A program made the translations under genes and the position numbers. Shown here piece after piece: positions 53,959 to 62,031 of a DNA stretch of 64,000 nucleotides. The notes beneath the pieces are model-generated. The model saw nothing but the letters and a program-made list of their open reading frames with translations. It did no database searches and had not been told where the DNA came from. Location of the stretch: NCBI GenBank assembly GCA_965195225.1, contig CBDAFL010000082.1, positions 1 through 64,000 on the forward strand, written 5' to 3'. This DNA is from JAHIKV01 sp965195225. GTDB taxonomy: Bacteria > Planctomycetota > Planctomycetia > Pirellulales > Thermoguttaceae. The first letter of the stretch is position 1. Every line of letters begins with the position of its first letter.

Positions 53959-54696
53959 ATGAAACTCTTGCACGGCGTGCTGAATTCCGAAATCCATGTG
54001 GGCAATGGAATCGACTTTGCGATCCACGCCTCTTCTAATGCGGACGTGACCACGCCAGATAGCATACGGACCTATTGCACGGAAAATCGCTGTGAAGGGA
54101 TGCCGCCGGTGATGACCTCCCCTTACTCGCTCGCAGACCACATCCGCGCCACGATTCGGCCCGGCGTACGGGCAATGGTGGGCAACGCCGGCTGCGAGCT
54201 TACTTTCCGCCATATTGTGTCCAGTGGCCGGAGAAACGTGCATTACATGCTCCGCTGGGCCGAAGCCGCCTACGAACTGCTGGGTGCCCAGTTGGTGCTG
54301 GCCCCCATGGACTTTGATTTGATTGATGACGTGAAAACCGGCGGGCGGTTGTTGGCCTGGGCGGCCGAACGCCGCGTGCCGCTAGCGGTCTTCTGCGGAT
54401 TCCGCTTCCTCTTTCCCGAAGACGCTTTTCCGCACATTCGCGAGTTCTGCAAGCGGATCCCAATGCGAGTGCCGGGAAACCCCTATCGTTTTCCCTATCG
54501 AGAGGTCTCCGAGGCGATCCGGCGCAGCAGGGCGGAGGTATGGGCCGGAGCCGGTTTTTCGGAAGGCTTGGCGGCTGGGGTTCTCGACAAAGCCGAAACA
54601 TTCGGTCTGGCAGCCGTGTTTACCACTCAGAAGGCTTGGGACTGTTGGACGCGCTCAAAGGCCGAGGACTCCGCCGGCTGCAAAGACCATGAATGA
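53959..54696 (+). CDS. Unknown protein, first gene of the plus-strand cluster
   Basis: 245 aa from ATG at 53959 with AGGAG eight bases upstream; the frame is open far upstream but lacks any start signal there. Mixed alpha/beta composition, with no signal peptide or membrane helix. Notable parts are a Cys/His containing start (EIHVGNGIDFAIHASSNADV) and RIPMRVPGNPYRFPYREV. I recognise no family. It is followed after 77 bases by the YezD-like gene. Confidence 0.65.
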   Translation: MKLLHGVLNSEIHVGNGIDFAIHASSNADVTTPDSIRTYCTENRCEGMPPVMTSPYSLADHIRATIRPGVRAMVGNAGCELTFRHIVSSGRRNVHYMLRWAEAAYELLGAQLVLAPMDFDLIDDVKTGGRLLAWAAERRVPLAVFCGFRFLFPEDAFPHIREFCKRIPMRVPGNPYRFPYREVSEAIRRSRAEVWAGAGFSEGLAAGVLDKAETFGLAAVFTTQKAWDCWTRSKAEDSAGCKDHE

Positions 54697-54773
54697 ATAA
54701 GGGCTGGCCTGAAAACTTACGTGGAAAACGTGGACGCCGGATTGTATCCTGTCCCGTCATTGGAGCACGGTGT

Positions 54774-54941
54774 ATGACGCAAGGTAATTCGCAAAAGCTG
54801 GTTCGGTTGCAGCAAGTCTGGAAGGAACTGCTCGAAGAAGTGCTGAAACACGACTTCTACGGCGTCGCCACCGTGGAACTCAAGGTCCAGGACGGAACAA
54901 TTCAAGCCGTCTGTCGCAAAGTGGAAAGAGTTGAGAAGTGA
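54774..54941 (+). CDS. YezD-like (DUF2292) small protein
   Basis: 55 aa from ATG at 54774, preceded by GGAG. The pattern of a helix, then FYGVATVELKVQDGTIQAVC and KVERVEK, fits the YezD family (a small protein with the YGsv...vqDGkv.qiek signature). YezD genes often accompany sulfur-metabolism genes, but here the neighbours are glycosyltransferases, so its role is unclear. Confidence 0.5.
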   Translation: MTQGNSQKLVRLQQVWKELLEEVLKHDFYGVATVELKVQDGTIQAVCRKVERVEK

Positions 54942-54995
54942 GCGAAGCGCATTGGCGGGTGTGACGAGAACCCCATCGCCGAACGGAGGTGTGCT

Positions 54996-55709
54996 GTGAA
55001 TGCTGGAAAAGTCGTTTGCATGACGTCCTACAACAGGCCGCAATACTTCCGAAGGGTTTTGGAAGCTCTGTCGCGATGTACAGGTGTCGAGAACTACGTC
55101 CTTGTCACCTGCATTGAGCCGGGAAATGAGGAAAACCGCGCCCTCGTCGAAGCGGTCGATTTTGCCGAGTGCAGGCCCATCTTCAATCGGAGAAAACTCG
55201 GTTGCACTGCCAACACGCACCAAGCCTTCAGCAAAGGTTTTCAGTTGGCCGACTTCGTCATCCTGGTTGAGGACGACGTGCTCCTTGCGCGAGACGCGAT
55301 CACGTATCTTGAGTTTTGCCGAGGGCGTTACATTGACGACCAGAATGTACTATCGGTTGCCGCCTATAACCGCTCTAAAAGCTGCGATCCTGAGTCATAT
55401 CATGAGATATGTCGACGCCAGTGTTTCACACCTTGGGCCATTGGTTTCTGGAGAGAGCGTTGGCAGTTGATTGCTCCCGGTTGGCTGCGCGAACGACGCG
55501 TCAGTTGGGATGTGCGGCTCACCCACGAGTTCTGCCAAAAGCGCGAGCTACAAGCAATCTATCCCCGACTATCACGTGCACAGAACATTGGCGCTGAGGG
55601 AGGCACCTATTGTCCGGGTGCCGAGTGGCACCGCCAGAACCAACATGTGCCCTTATGGACCGAAGACATCGACATGCCGCGTGGGGAATTTTGGGAGAGA
55701 GAGTCGTAA
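54996..55709 (+). CDS. Glycosyltransferase, GT-A fold (GT2/GT13-like)
   Basis: 237 aa from GTG at 54996, with GGAGG upstream. It has the N-terminal nucleotide-sugar strand VVCMTSYNRPQYFRRVLEAL and, about 60 residues later, FVILVEDDVLL, an acidic EDD metal-binding motif typical of GNT-I-like and GT2-like transferases. It ends with an aromatic-rich acceptor region. No membrane helix, so it is cytoplasmic or peripheral. It is followed by a second glycosyltransferase. Sugar and acceptor unknown. Confidence 0.75.
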   Translation: MNAGKVVCMTSYNRPQYFRRVLEALSRCTGVENYVLVTCIEPGNEENRALVEAVDFAECRPIFNRRKLGCTANTHQAFSKGFQLADFVILVEDDVLLARDAITYLEFCRGRYIDDQNVLSVAAYNRSKSCDPESYHEICRRQCFTPWAIGFWRERWQLIAPGWLRERRVSWDVRLTHEFCQKRELQAIYPRLSRAQNIGAEGGTYCPGAEWHRQNQHVPLWTEDIDMPRGEFWERES

Positions 55710-55926
55710 TGATGCAAGCCGGTTTCTGACGACGAGGAGCAGGTTGCTTTCGTCCCATCGGCACCTCAGATCACGGAAACAGCGGGTGGCCCCAGACAAC
55801 TGTGGACACGATCATACTCAAAATAGTGGACAGTAAACCATGCATACAACCGATGTCACATATCCACAAGCCTCTGTTTCTGGAAGTGATTCCGGCGGCG
55901 GGCCACTTTTTCAGCAAGGAACTCCG

Positions 55927-57162
55927 ATGATTGCATCCGAAGTTGCAGCCACACTCAACCCGCAGAATGCCGCGGAGCGTGCCCAAGAGTACATCAAGAC
56001 GATCGAACCCTATCCCAATCGTTTCCGCGGCCGAGGGATTGTCACTTGCGCCGGCGGCTTGAAATACAATCCTTCCGCCTGGGTGCTGATAAAAATGTTG
56101 CGCAAGCTCGGCTGCCAATTGCCCATTCAGGTCTGGCACTTGGGCCGGGAAGAGCGGGACGAGGCGTGGACTTCGTTAGTCAAACCGTTTGATGTGGAGT
56201 GCATTGACGCCCATGAGATTCGCAAGCAGCATCCGCATCCAAGGTTGGGCGGCTGGGAGAGCAAGCCTTACGCCATTCTGCACTCTCCCTTTGAAGAAGT
56301 CCTCTTTTTAGATGCCGACAACGTGCCGGTCCACGATCCGACCTACCTGTTCGACGATCCACGCTATCGAGCCACCGGCGCCGCCTTTTGGCCCGACGGT
56401 GGCCGGACGCCGCCTGGCAGCGACCGATGGCGTATCTTTGGCGTTGAATATCGCGACGAGCCGGATCAGGAAAGTGGCCAAGTGCTCATCAACAAGAAGC
56501 TCTGCTGGTCGCCGCTGAACCTCTGCAATTGGTACAACGAACATTCCGACTTCTTCTACCGGTTCATCTATGGCGACAAGGACACTTTTTGCTTCGCCTG
56601 GCGCCGGCTCGACCAGCAATACGCAATGCCGAACCGAGGCACTCGATATCTCCCATACACGATATGCCAGCACGATTTTGAGGGCCGTCGTCTCTTTCAG
56701 CACCGCTGCGGGGCCAAGTGGTTGCTAGGTCGCAATAGACACATCGAGGATTTTGAGTTGGAAGATGATTGTCTGCAATTCCTGCGCGAACTGCAAAACG
56801 CGTGGAATCCAATGCCGCTTCTCACAAGACACTTGGCCGTCGGCGACCGGCGGCACATGGGTAAATTGGTCGGACGCCGATTTAAGGTTGTCTGTTCTGA
56901 TTTTGAGGACACCTCGCTGATTCTACAGGATAATGGGCTATTTGTTGAAGGGCGCAGCGGCACCGTTTATTTCTGGTGGATCAAAGACGAGACATTATTC
57001 ATTGCCACTGTGGGTGGTCGTCCGGCAGTGCGTCTCGAACGCCGGCCTGGAGGTTCTTGGATAGGCAATGGCATTCGCAATCCAGAGCTTACCGTTCGAC
57101 TCATTCCATCCCCTCACGGCGTATCGCGGCACGGTAGCTCCCGATCCTTGATTGCCGGTTGA
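55927..57162 (+). CDS. Putative mannosyltransferase (MNN1-like family)
   Basis: 411 aa from ATG at 55927, preceded by AAGGA; an ATG at 55840 is the alternative. GIVTCAGGLKYNPSAWVLIK and PIQVWHLGREERDE match the opening of the MNN1-like mannosyltransferase family, with DXD motif VLFLDADNVPVHDP and later NRGTRYLPY-type acceptor region. The C-terminal 100 residues are a separate beta-rich part (HMGKLVGRRFKVV and on). It probably adds a hexose to a protein or glycan of this cluster; inferred from the neighbours. Confidence 0.7.
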   Translation: MIASEVAATLNPQNAAERAQEYIKTIEPYPNRFRGRGIVTCAGGLKYNPSAWVLIKMLRKLGCQLPIQVWHLGREERDEAWTSLVKPFDVECIDAHEIRKQHPHPRLGGWESKPYAILHSPFEEVLFLDADNVPVHDPTYLFDDPRYRATGAAFWPDGGRTPPGSDRWRIFGVEYRDEPDQESGQVLINKKLCWSPLNLCNWYNEHSDFFYRFIYGDKDTFCFAWRRLDQQYAMPNRGTRYLPYTICQHDFEGRRLFQHRCGAKWLLGRNRHIEDFELEDDCLQFLRELQNAWNPMPLLTRHLAVGDRRHMGKLVGRRFKVVCSDFEDTSLILQDNGLFVEGRSGTVYFWWIKDETLFIATVGGRPAVRLERRPGGSWIGNGIRNPELTVRLIPSPHGVSRHGSSRSLIAG

Positions 57163-57213
57163 CAGCGGAGATTTCCATGTTTCTAAATCGCGAGCTGAGG
57201 ACTCCGGTCCGAA

Positions 57214-57272
57214 TCTCGCAATAACACCCCCAAAAAACCAGACTGCGCGCGTTACGAGCGCGCGGCATATCG
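57214..57272. repeat. Hairpin before the large secreted-looking gene
   Basis: cgcgcg ttac gagcgcgcg forms a GC-rich hairpin at about 57246-57266, ahead of the ribosome binding site GGAGGG of the next gene. Possibly a terminator for the upstream gene. Confidence 0.35.
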
Positions 57273-57294
57273 ACAGAACCTGGAGGGCTGACCA

Positions 57295-58920
57295 ATGAGT
57301 ACCGATATCCTTTCGTTGTGGGATCTGCTTGACGAGTACGCCATGAGCGATGGCGGCTCGTCTTCCAGCAGTTCGCCGTCAAGCGTCAATCTGATCATCT
57401 ACAACGGGTTGGCCGGATGTTCCGGCGGCCAGAAAATCTCCGAGGAGGATGAAGAGACCATTGGAGCGGTGACCGTGGCCAACCTGAACGACACCGACGG
57501 AGACGGTACAGAAAACGGTCAAATCGACAGGGACGACCAGAGCGTCTCAATCTCCGGAGACCATCCTCCCGGGCGAAACGAAGTGGACCTGATGCAACTT
57601 GTGCTCAAGAAGCCCGATCCGGACAAAGGCGGCAACGTCACTTTGAGACTCGTCTCGGGAAACGTCAAGCTATGGACGGATCCGACCAAGGAGACGGAAG
57701 TCACCTTGAACGGCGGCGCGGTCCAGTATCCGACCAGCGAACTGGACAAGACGCTCTGGATCGAGGCCCTATCGGCCAGCGCCAGTCTCCGCGACATTGT
57801 TTTGCAACTGGAGTACCAGGGCCGCATCGACACGGTGAAGGCAACCGCCGTATGGGTCACGAAGACTGCCCGATCCCCCTGGCACATCAGACAAGCCGCC
57901 GACGGCTTCCCCAACAATCCGGTGCCGGGACCAGGCAATGACCTGCCCGACTTGACCGAGCAAGATTTGATCGATTACATCAATAAGAGCTATGAGAACG
58001 GCGAATGGGCTGGGTACAGAGCCGCCGACGGATCGCGCTACGGCTTCGGTACGATGCAAGAGGAGAATGGCGGTGGTGACGACGAGATGATCGGCGGTCG
58101 AATTCTCTACGAATTCAAAATTGCGCCGCCCGGAGCTGAAGAGCTAGACGTGGTGTTCGATGTGACGCGGCAGGTACAATATCGAGACTACTGTATATTC
58201 AATGGATCGGGTACACTTACCCCTTGCGGAAGTGATGAATTCCCGTGGTTGAGAAGCCCAGTAGACGATAATGAGTTGCCCAATGACGACGCATATGCCG
58301 ATGGCGAACAGAACACGCCGGTCAATCGGCATCTTTATTCGTACGATGCGCCTGGCACCAGTATTCAGGCAGAAACCAATGCGTTCTACATAAGACGAAA
58401 TACGTTCAAAGAGTGGGTTCGGGTCCAGGTCAACAACGCGAGCTTTCCGGCCTGGCCGAACTCGCAAGAGCAGGTCCGTGGCTCCCGCGCGTCCCCCAAG
58501 TACGATTGGCACTTAATTCACTATCTCAAGCGAGATTCGTCCGGGAAGTGGGTTGAAGACAACGCCAACCCATCATATAATACACCGGTTTTCAGCGGGA
58601 CTGGCAATGGGACCATCAACGTCACGCTCTTGGCGAACGCGATCACGGAAGGTTTCACCGCGACCTATAGCCTGGCTGACTTGAAGTGGACACTAGACGG
58701 GACTTCAAGTGATCCGGTGACCGACACACAGGACCCGGCTCCCGAAGATACGGAGTGGACACTGACGGTCGCCGGCAAGATCACCGTTGTAATTACCCAG
58801 GGGGCCACCGCCTTTGCCAACGGTGACGAGTTCAAATTCAGCGTGTTTAAGAGTACGGCCACCGGCGGCAAGGAAAATGAAATAGACGAGGGCTACATCG
58901 ACGTAACGGATGGGCCCTGA
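57295..58920 (+). CDS. Large orphan protein with Ser-rich start and repeat-amplified C-terminal domain
   Basis: 541 aa with GGAGGG ribosome binding site. There is no classical signal peptide: it starts MSTDILSLWDLLDEYAMSDG and is followed by a run of Ser. An EF-hand-like acidic loop (NDTDGDGTENGQIDRDDQ) could bind calcium. The rest is beta-rich. The last 90 residues (from about FTATYSLADLKWTLDGTSSD) recur as a separate frame at 59751-60041 and as stubs further on, showing that this end was duplicated. The unusual start could be a leader for a non-Sec exporter. No family recognised. Confidence 0.65.
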   Translation: MSTDILSLWDLLDEYAMSDGGSSSSSSPSSVNLIIYNGLAGCSGGQKISEEDEETIGAVTVANLNDTDGDGTENGQIDRDDQSVSISGDHPPGRNEVDLMQLVLKKPDPDKGGNVTLRLVSGNVKLWTDPTKETEVTLNGGAVQYPTSELDKTLWIEALSASASLRDIVLQLEYQGRIDTVKATAVWVTKTARSPWHIRQAADGFPNNPVPGPGNDLPDLTEQDLIDYINKSYENGEWAGYRAADGSRYGFGTMQEENGGGDDEMIGGRILYEFKIAPPGAEELDVVFDVTRQVQYRDYCIFNGSGTLTPCGSDEFPWLRSPVDDNELPNDDAYADGEQNTPVNRHLYSYDAPGTSIQAETNAFYIRRNTFKEWVRVQVNNASFPAWPNSQEQVRGSRASPKYDWHLIHYLKRDSSGKWVEDNANPSYNTPVFSGTGNGTINVTLLANAITEGFTATYSLADLKWTLDGTSSDPVTDTQDPAPEDTEWTLTVAGKITVVITQGATAFANGDEFKFSVFKSTATGGKENEIDEGYIDVTDGP

Positions 58921-58956
58921 TTCCTTCCACCTCAACCACTAACGGAGGTAACGAAA

Positions 58957-59709
58957 ATGGCGCGATCAGAAGCGAGTTGCGGAATTTCAGGGCCCCTGAC
59001 TGCTGCTGCGGCCGTCTGCCTGGGCGTGGGAGTTGTTGCCCTTGGCTCGATCGTTTGTCGGGCCGAGCCCGCACCCTTGGAGAATTCAAAGAAAATCGAA
59101 ACGCCCGCGGCAAACGCTACAAACGCTAGGAAAACGGGCCCCCGGCAAGCCCGGGGACAGTCAAAAAGCTCGAACAGACCTTTTCAAGAGGAGGAAACGA
59201 TGAACGTGGCTTTAAGTGAAATCAGCCGCATCGACCCTGCCGACCCCGCCAGTTGGAAAGCGGGCGTGGCCGCGGCGAGCCGAAATCTCGACAGCGTGGT
59301 CAACGCCCTCGTCTCGATCGCAAAAGACGAAAAGCGATCAGATGAGGACCGCAGAAACGCGATCTTTCTCCTTGGGGACATAGAGACCAAGGAGAGCCTG
59401 TCGTTTCTGATCGATAACATCGGCTTGAACCTGCGGCTTCGGTTGGAGAGTGGCGATGAGGACAGGCTCAAGGGAAAGCCCTGTCAGTATGCGATGTTCA
59501 TGGGTGGAAGCTGGAAGACGGCCCAGGCGATTATGGCCTCGTTGGACGGGGCGAAGTCCAAACCTGAAATCCGCCGGCTGGGCTTGGTCCTTCGCGCGCT
59601 TCTAGGCAAGAGGTTCGCCCGGGCCGTGGTCGACGCGGAGCTTTCGCAGGTCAGATACCCCACTCCCCAGCGGAAGAAGAATCTCGAGGGGGTTAGACCT
59701 TATTTGTAG
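58957..59709 (+). CDS. Tandem-array secreted protein, copy 1
   Basis: 250 aa with GGAGG ribosome binding site. A signal peptide is present (AAVCLGVGVVALGSIVCRAE). Residues 30-80 are a basic, disordered linker, then a helical HEAT-like domain (NLDSVVNALVSIAKDEKRSD, NAIFLLGDIETKESLSFLID). Inside, AGGAGG followed by ATG at 59200 could start a shorter product of 169 aa, MNVALSEISRIDPADP, without the signal peptide. Copies 2 and 3 follow. Function unknown. Confidence 0.7.
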   Translation: MARSEASCGISGPLTAAAAVCLGVGVVALGSIVCRAEPAPLENSKKIETPAANATNARKTGPRQARGQSKSSNRPFQEEETMNVALSEISRIDPADPASWKAGVAAASRNLDSVVNALVSIAKDEKRSDEDRRNAIFLLGDIETKESLSFLIDNIGLNLRLRLESGDEDRLKGKPCQYAMFMGGSWKTAQAIMASLDGAKSKPEIRRLGLVLRALLGKRFARAVVDAELSQVRYPTPQRKKNLEGVRPYL

Positions 59710-59750
59710 CCGCCGCTACTTGATATGACAGTTGCCGTCCAAAATTACAC

Positions 59751-60041
59751 GTGGGCGACGATATTGAGGGTGGAACCAATGCGTTCTATAGCCTGGCCGA
59801 CTTGAAGTGGACGCTTGACGGCACATCGAGCGACCCGGTGAGCGACCAGAAGCAGAGCGCTCCTCAGGGAACCCAGTGGACGCTGACGGTCGCCGGCAAG
59901 ATCACCGTCGTTATTACCCAGGGGTCCACCGCCTTCGCCAATGGCGACGAGTTCAAGTTCAGCGTATTTAAGAGCACGGTCGCCGCCGGCAAGCAAAACG
60001 AGATCGACGAGGGCTACATCGACGTAACGGATGAGCCGTGA
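59751..60041 (+). CDS. Duplicated C-terminal domain of the 541-aa protein
   Basis: 96 aa at most, starting at an alternative start codon at 59751. From ATYSL-like text onward (YSLADLKWTLDGTSSDPVSD and on) it repeats the end of the 541-aa protein with a few substitutions and ends in the same DVTDEP tail. No ribosome binding site is evident, so it may be an untranslated remnant of the duplication. Confidence 0.5.
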   Translation: MGDDIEGGTNAFYSLADLKWTLDGTSSDPVSDQKQSAPQGTQWTLTVAGKITVVITQGSTAFANGDEFKFSVFKSTVAAGKQNEIDEGYIDVTDEP

Positions 60042-60077
60042 TTCCTTTCACACTAACCGGTAAGGGAGGTCGCGAAA

Positions 60078-60857
60078 ATGGTTCGATCAAAAGCAAGTTG
60101 CAGAATTTCAGGGCACCTGGCCGCTACGGCGGCCGTCTGCCTGACCCTTGTTGCCCTTGGCTCGATCGTTTGTCGGGCCGAGCCCGCACCCGTGGAGAAT
60201 TCGAAGAAAACCGAAACGCCCGCTACGAATGCTGGGAAAACGGGTCCCCGGCAAGCCCGGGGACAGTCAAAAAGTTCAAACAGACCTTTTCAAAAGGAGG
60301 AAACGATGAACGTGGCCTTAAGTGAAAGTGAAATCGGCCGCATTGATCCTGCTAATCCGGCTACCTTGGAAGCGGGCGTGGCAGCGGCCCGCCGGAACCT
60401 GGATGAACTGGTCCGGACTCTAATTTCCATTGCCAAGGACGAAAAACGCTCTGAGGAAGACCGCAGAAACGCAATCTTTCTCCTCGGAGACATGGAGACT
60501 AAGGAGAGCATGGCGTTTCTGATAGACAACATCGGCTTGGATATGCCGCTCAAGATTGTGAGGGGCGATGGGGACATGGTCAAGGGAAAGCCCTGTGAAC
60601 ATTCAATGCGTAGGAGTGGAAGCTGGAAGACGGCCCAGGCGGTTCTGGCCTCGTTGGACGGGGCGAAGTCCAACCCTAAACTCAGCCGGCTGGGCCGGGT
60701 CCTTCGCACACATCTGGGCAGGAGGTTCGCCCGGGCCGTGATCGACGAGGAGCTTTCGCAGGCCAAATATCTCACTCCCCAGCGGAGGAAGAATCTGGAA
60801 GCGATCAGGCCCTACGCCGTCGGGGCCGAGCAGCCGCGGCAGTTGCGGAAGCCCTAG
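60078..60857 (+). CDS. Tandem-array secreted protein, copy 2
   Basis: 259 aa, ribosome binding site GGGAGG. Same layout as copy 1: signal peptide (TAAVCLTLVALGSIVCRAEP), basic linker, helical domain (FLLGDMETKESMAFLIDNIG). The internal AGGAGG plus ATG at 60306 is present again. Identity with copies 1 and 3 is high, including the intergenic leader, so the duplication is recent. It ends in EQPRQLRKP, absent from copy 1. Confidence 0.72.
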   Translation: MVRSKASCRISGHLAATAAVCLTLVALGSIVCRAEPAPVENSKKTETPATNAGKTGPRQARGQSKSSNRPFQKEETMNVALSESEIGRIDPANPATLEAGVAAARRNLDELVRTLISIAKDEKRSEEDRRNAIFLLGDMETKESMAFLIDNIGLDMPLKIVRGDGDMVKGKPCEHSMRRSGSWKTAQAVLASLDGAKSNPKLSRLGRVLRTHLGRRFARAVIDEELSQAKYLTPQRRKNLEAIRPYAVGAEQPRQLRKP

Positions 60858-60914
60858 CGGCGGCAAGCAAAATGAAATCGACGAAGGCTACATCAACGTA
60901 AAGGATGGGCCGTG
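60858..60914 (+). repeat. Remnant of the duplicated C-terminal domain (unit 3)
   Basis: About 55 bases reading GGKQNEIDEGYINVKDGP and stop: the last 19 codons of the 541-aa gene's end, directly before the leader of copy 3. Shows partial deletion of the duplicated unit. Confidence 0.7.
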
Positions 60915-60951
60915 ATTCCTTTCACACTAACCGTCAAGGGAGGTCGCGAAA

Positions 60952-61725
60952 ATGGTTCGATCAAAAGCAAGTTCCAGAATTTCAGGGCATCTGGCCACAG
61001 CGGCGGCCGTCTGCCTGACCCTTGTTGCCCTTGGCTCGATCGTTTGTCGGGCCGAGTCCGCACCCGCGGAGAATTCGAAGAAGACCGAAACGCCCGCGGC
61101 GGACGTTGGGAAAGTGGGCCCCCGACAAGCCAGGGGACAGTCAAAAAGATCGAACAGACCTTTTCAAGAGGAGAAAACGATGAACGTGGCTTTAAGTGAA
61201 AGTGAACTCGGCCGCATCGACCCTGCTAATCCGGATACCTGGGAAGCGAGTGTGGCCGCGGCGCGCCGAAATCTCGACAGCGTAGTCAACGCCCTCATCT
61301 CGATCGCAAAAGACGAAAAGCGATCAGATGAGGACCGCAGAAACGCGATCTTTCTCCTCGGGGGTATGGAGACCAAGGAGAGCCTGGCGTTTCTGATCGA
61401 CAACATCGGATTGTACCTGCCGCTCAGGTGGGTGAAGGGCGATGAGGACATGCTCAAGGGAAAACCTTGTCAGTATGCGATGTTCATGGGAGGAAGCTGG
61501 AAGACGGCCCAGGCGATTATGACCTCGTTGGACAAGGAAAAGTCCAAACCTGAACTGGGCCGGCTGGGCTTTATCCTTCGCACAAAACTGGGCAGCAAGT
61601 TCGCCCGGGCCGTGATCGACGAAGAGCTTTCGCGATACCTCACTCCTCAGCGAAAGAAAAACCTTGAGGTAATCAGGCCTTACGCCGTCGGGCCCGAGCC
61701 GAAGCGGCAGTTGCGGAAGCCCTAG
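60952..61725 (+). CDS. Tandem-array secreted protein, copy 3
   Basis: 257 aa, ribosome binding site GGGAGG. Signal peptide, basic linker and helical domain as in the other copies (FLLGGMETKESLAFLIDNIG). The internal start ATG at 61180 is kept, but its ribosome binding site is weaker (GAGGAG then AAAA). It ends in EPKRQLRKP. Function unknown. Confidence 0.72.
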   Translation: MVRSKASSRISGHLATAAAVCLTLVALGSIVCRAESAPAENSKKTETPAADVGKVGPRQARGQSKRSNRPFQEEKTMNVALSESELGRIDPANPDTWEASVAAARRNLDSVVNALISIAKDEKRSDEDRRNAIFLLGGMETKESLAFLIDNIGLYLPLRWVKGDEDMLKGKPCQYAMFMGGSWKTAQAIMTSLDKEKSKPELGRLGFILRTKLGSKFARAVIDEELSRYLTPQRKKNLEVIRPYAVGPEPKRQLRKP

Positions 61726-61726
61726 C

Positions 61727-61936
61727 GCCGGCAAGCAAAATGAAATCGACGAGGGCTACATCGACGTAACGGATGGGCCCTGATTCCTTTCACACTAACC
61801 GTCAAGGGAAGTCGCGAAAATGGTTCGATCAGAAGCGAGTTGCAAAATTTCATGGTCCCTGCGGCACTCTGGAGTCGGCCAGTTAGGGGCCGGAGACTCG
61901 TGCCAAGTGATGATGGCTGAGCGAGAGGGAAACTGA
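61727..61936 (+). pseudogene. Truncated fourth unit of the tandem array
   Basis: 61730-61782 repeats the end of the 541-aa gene (NEIDEGYIDVTDGP and stop). After the same leader, an ATG at 61820 begins MVRSEASCKIS like the other copies, then diverges and stops at 61936 (39 codons). The array therefore ends in a broken copy. Confidence 0.75.
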
Positions 61937-62031
61937 GTTAGTTGGCCAAACCAATCCAAGGTAGACTGTTCAGCCCCGGTGGCCACGCGCCGTGGAGATG
62001 CACCACAAGGCCGCGGCGGCTCGGCACGGTA

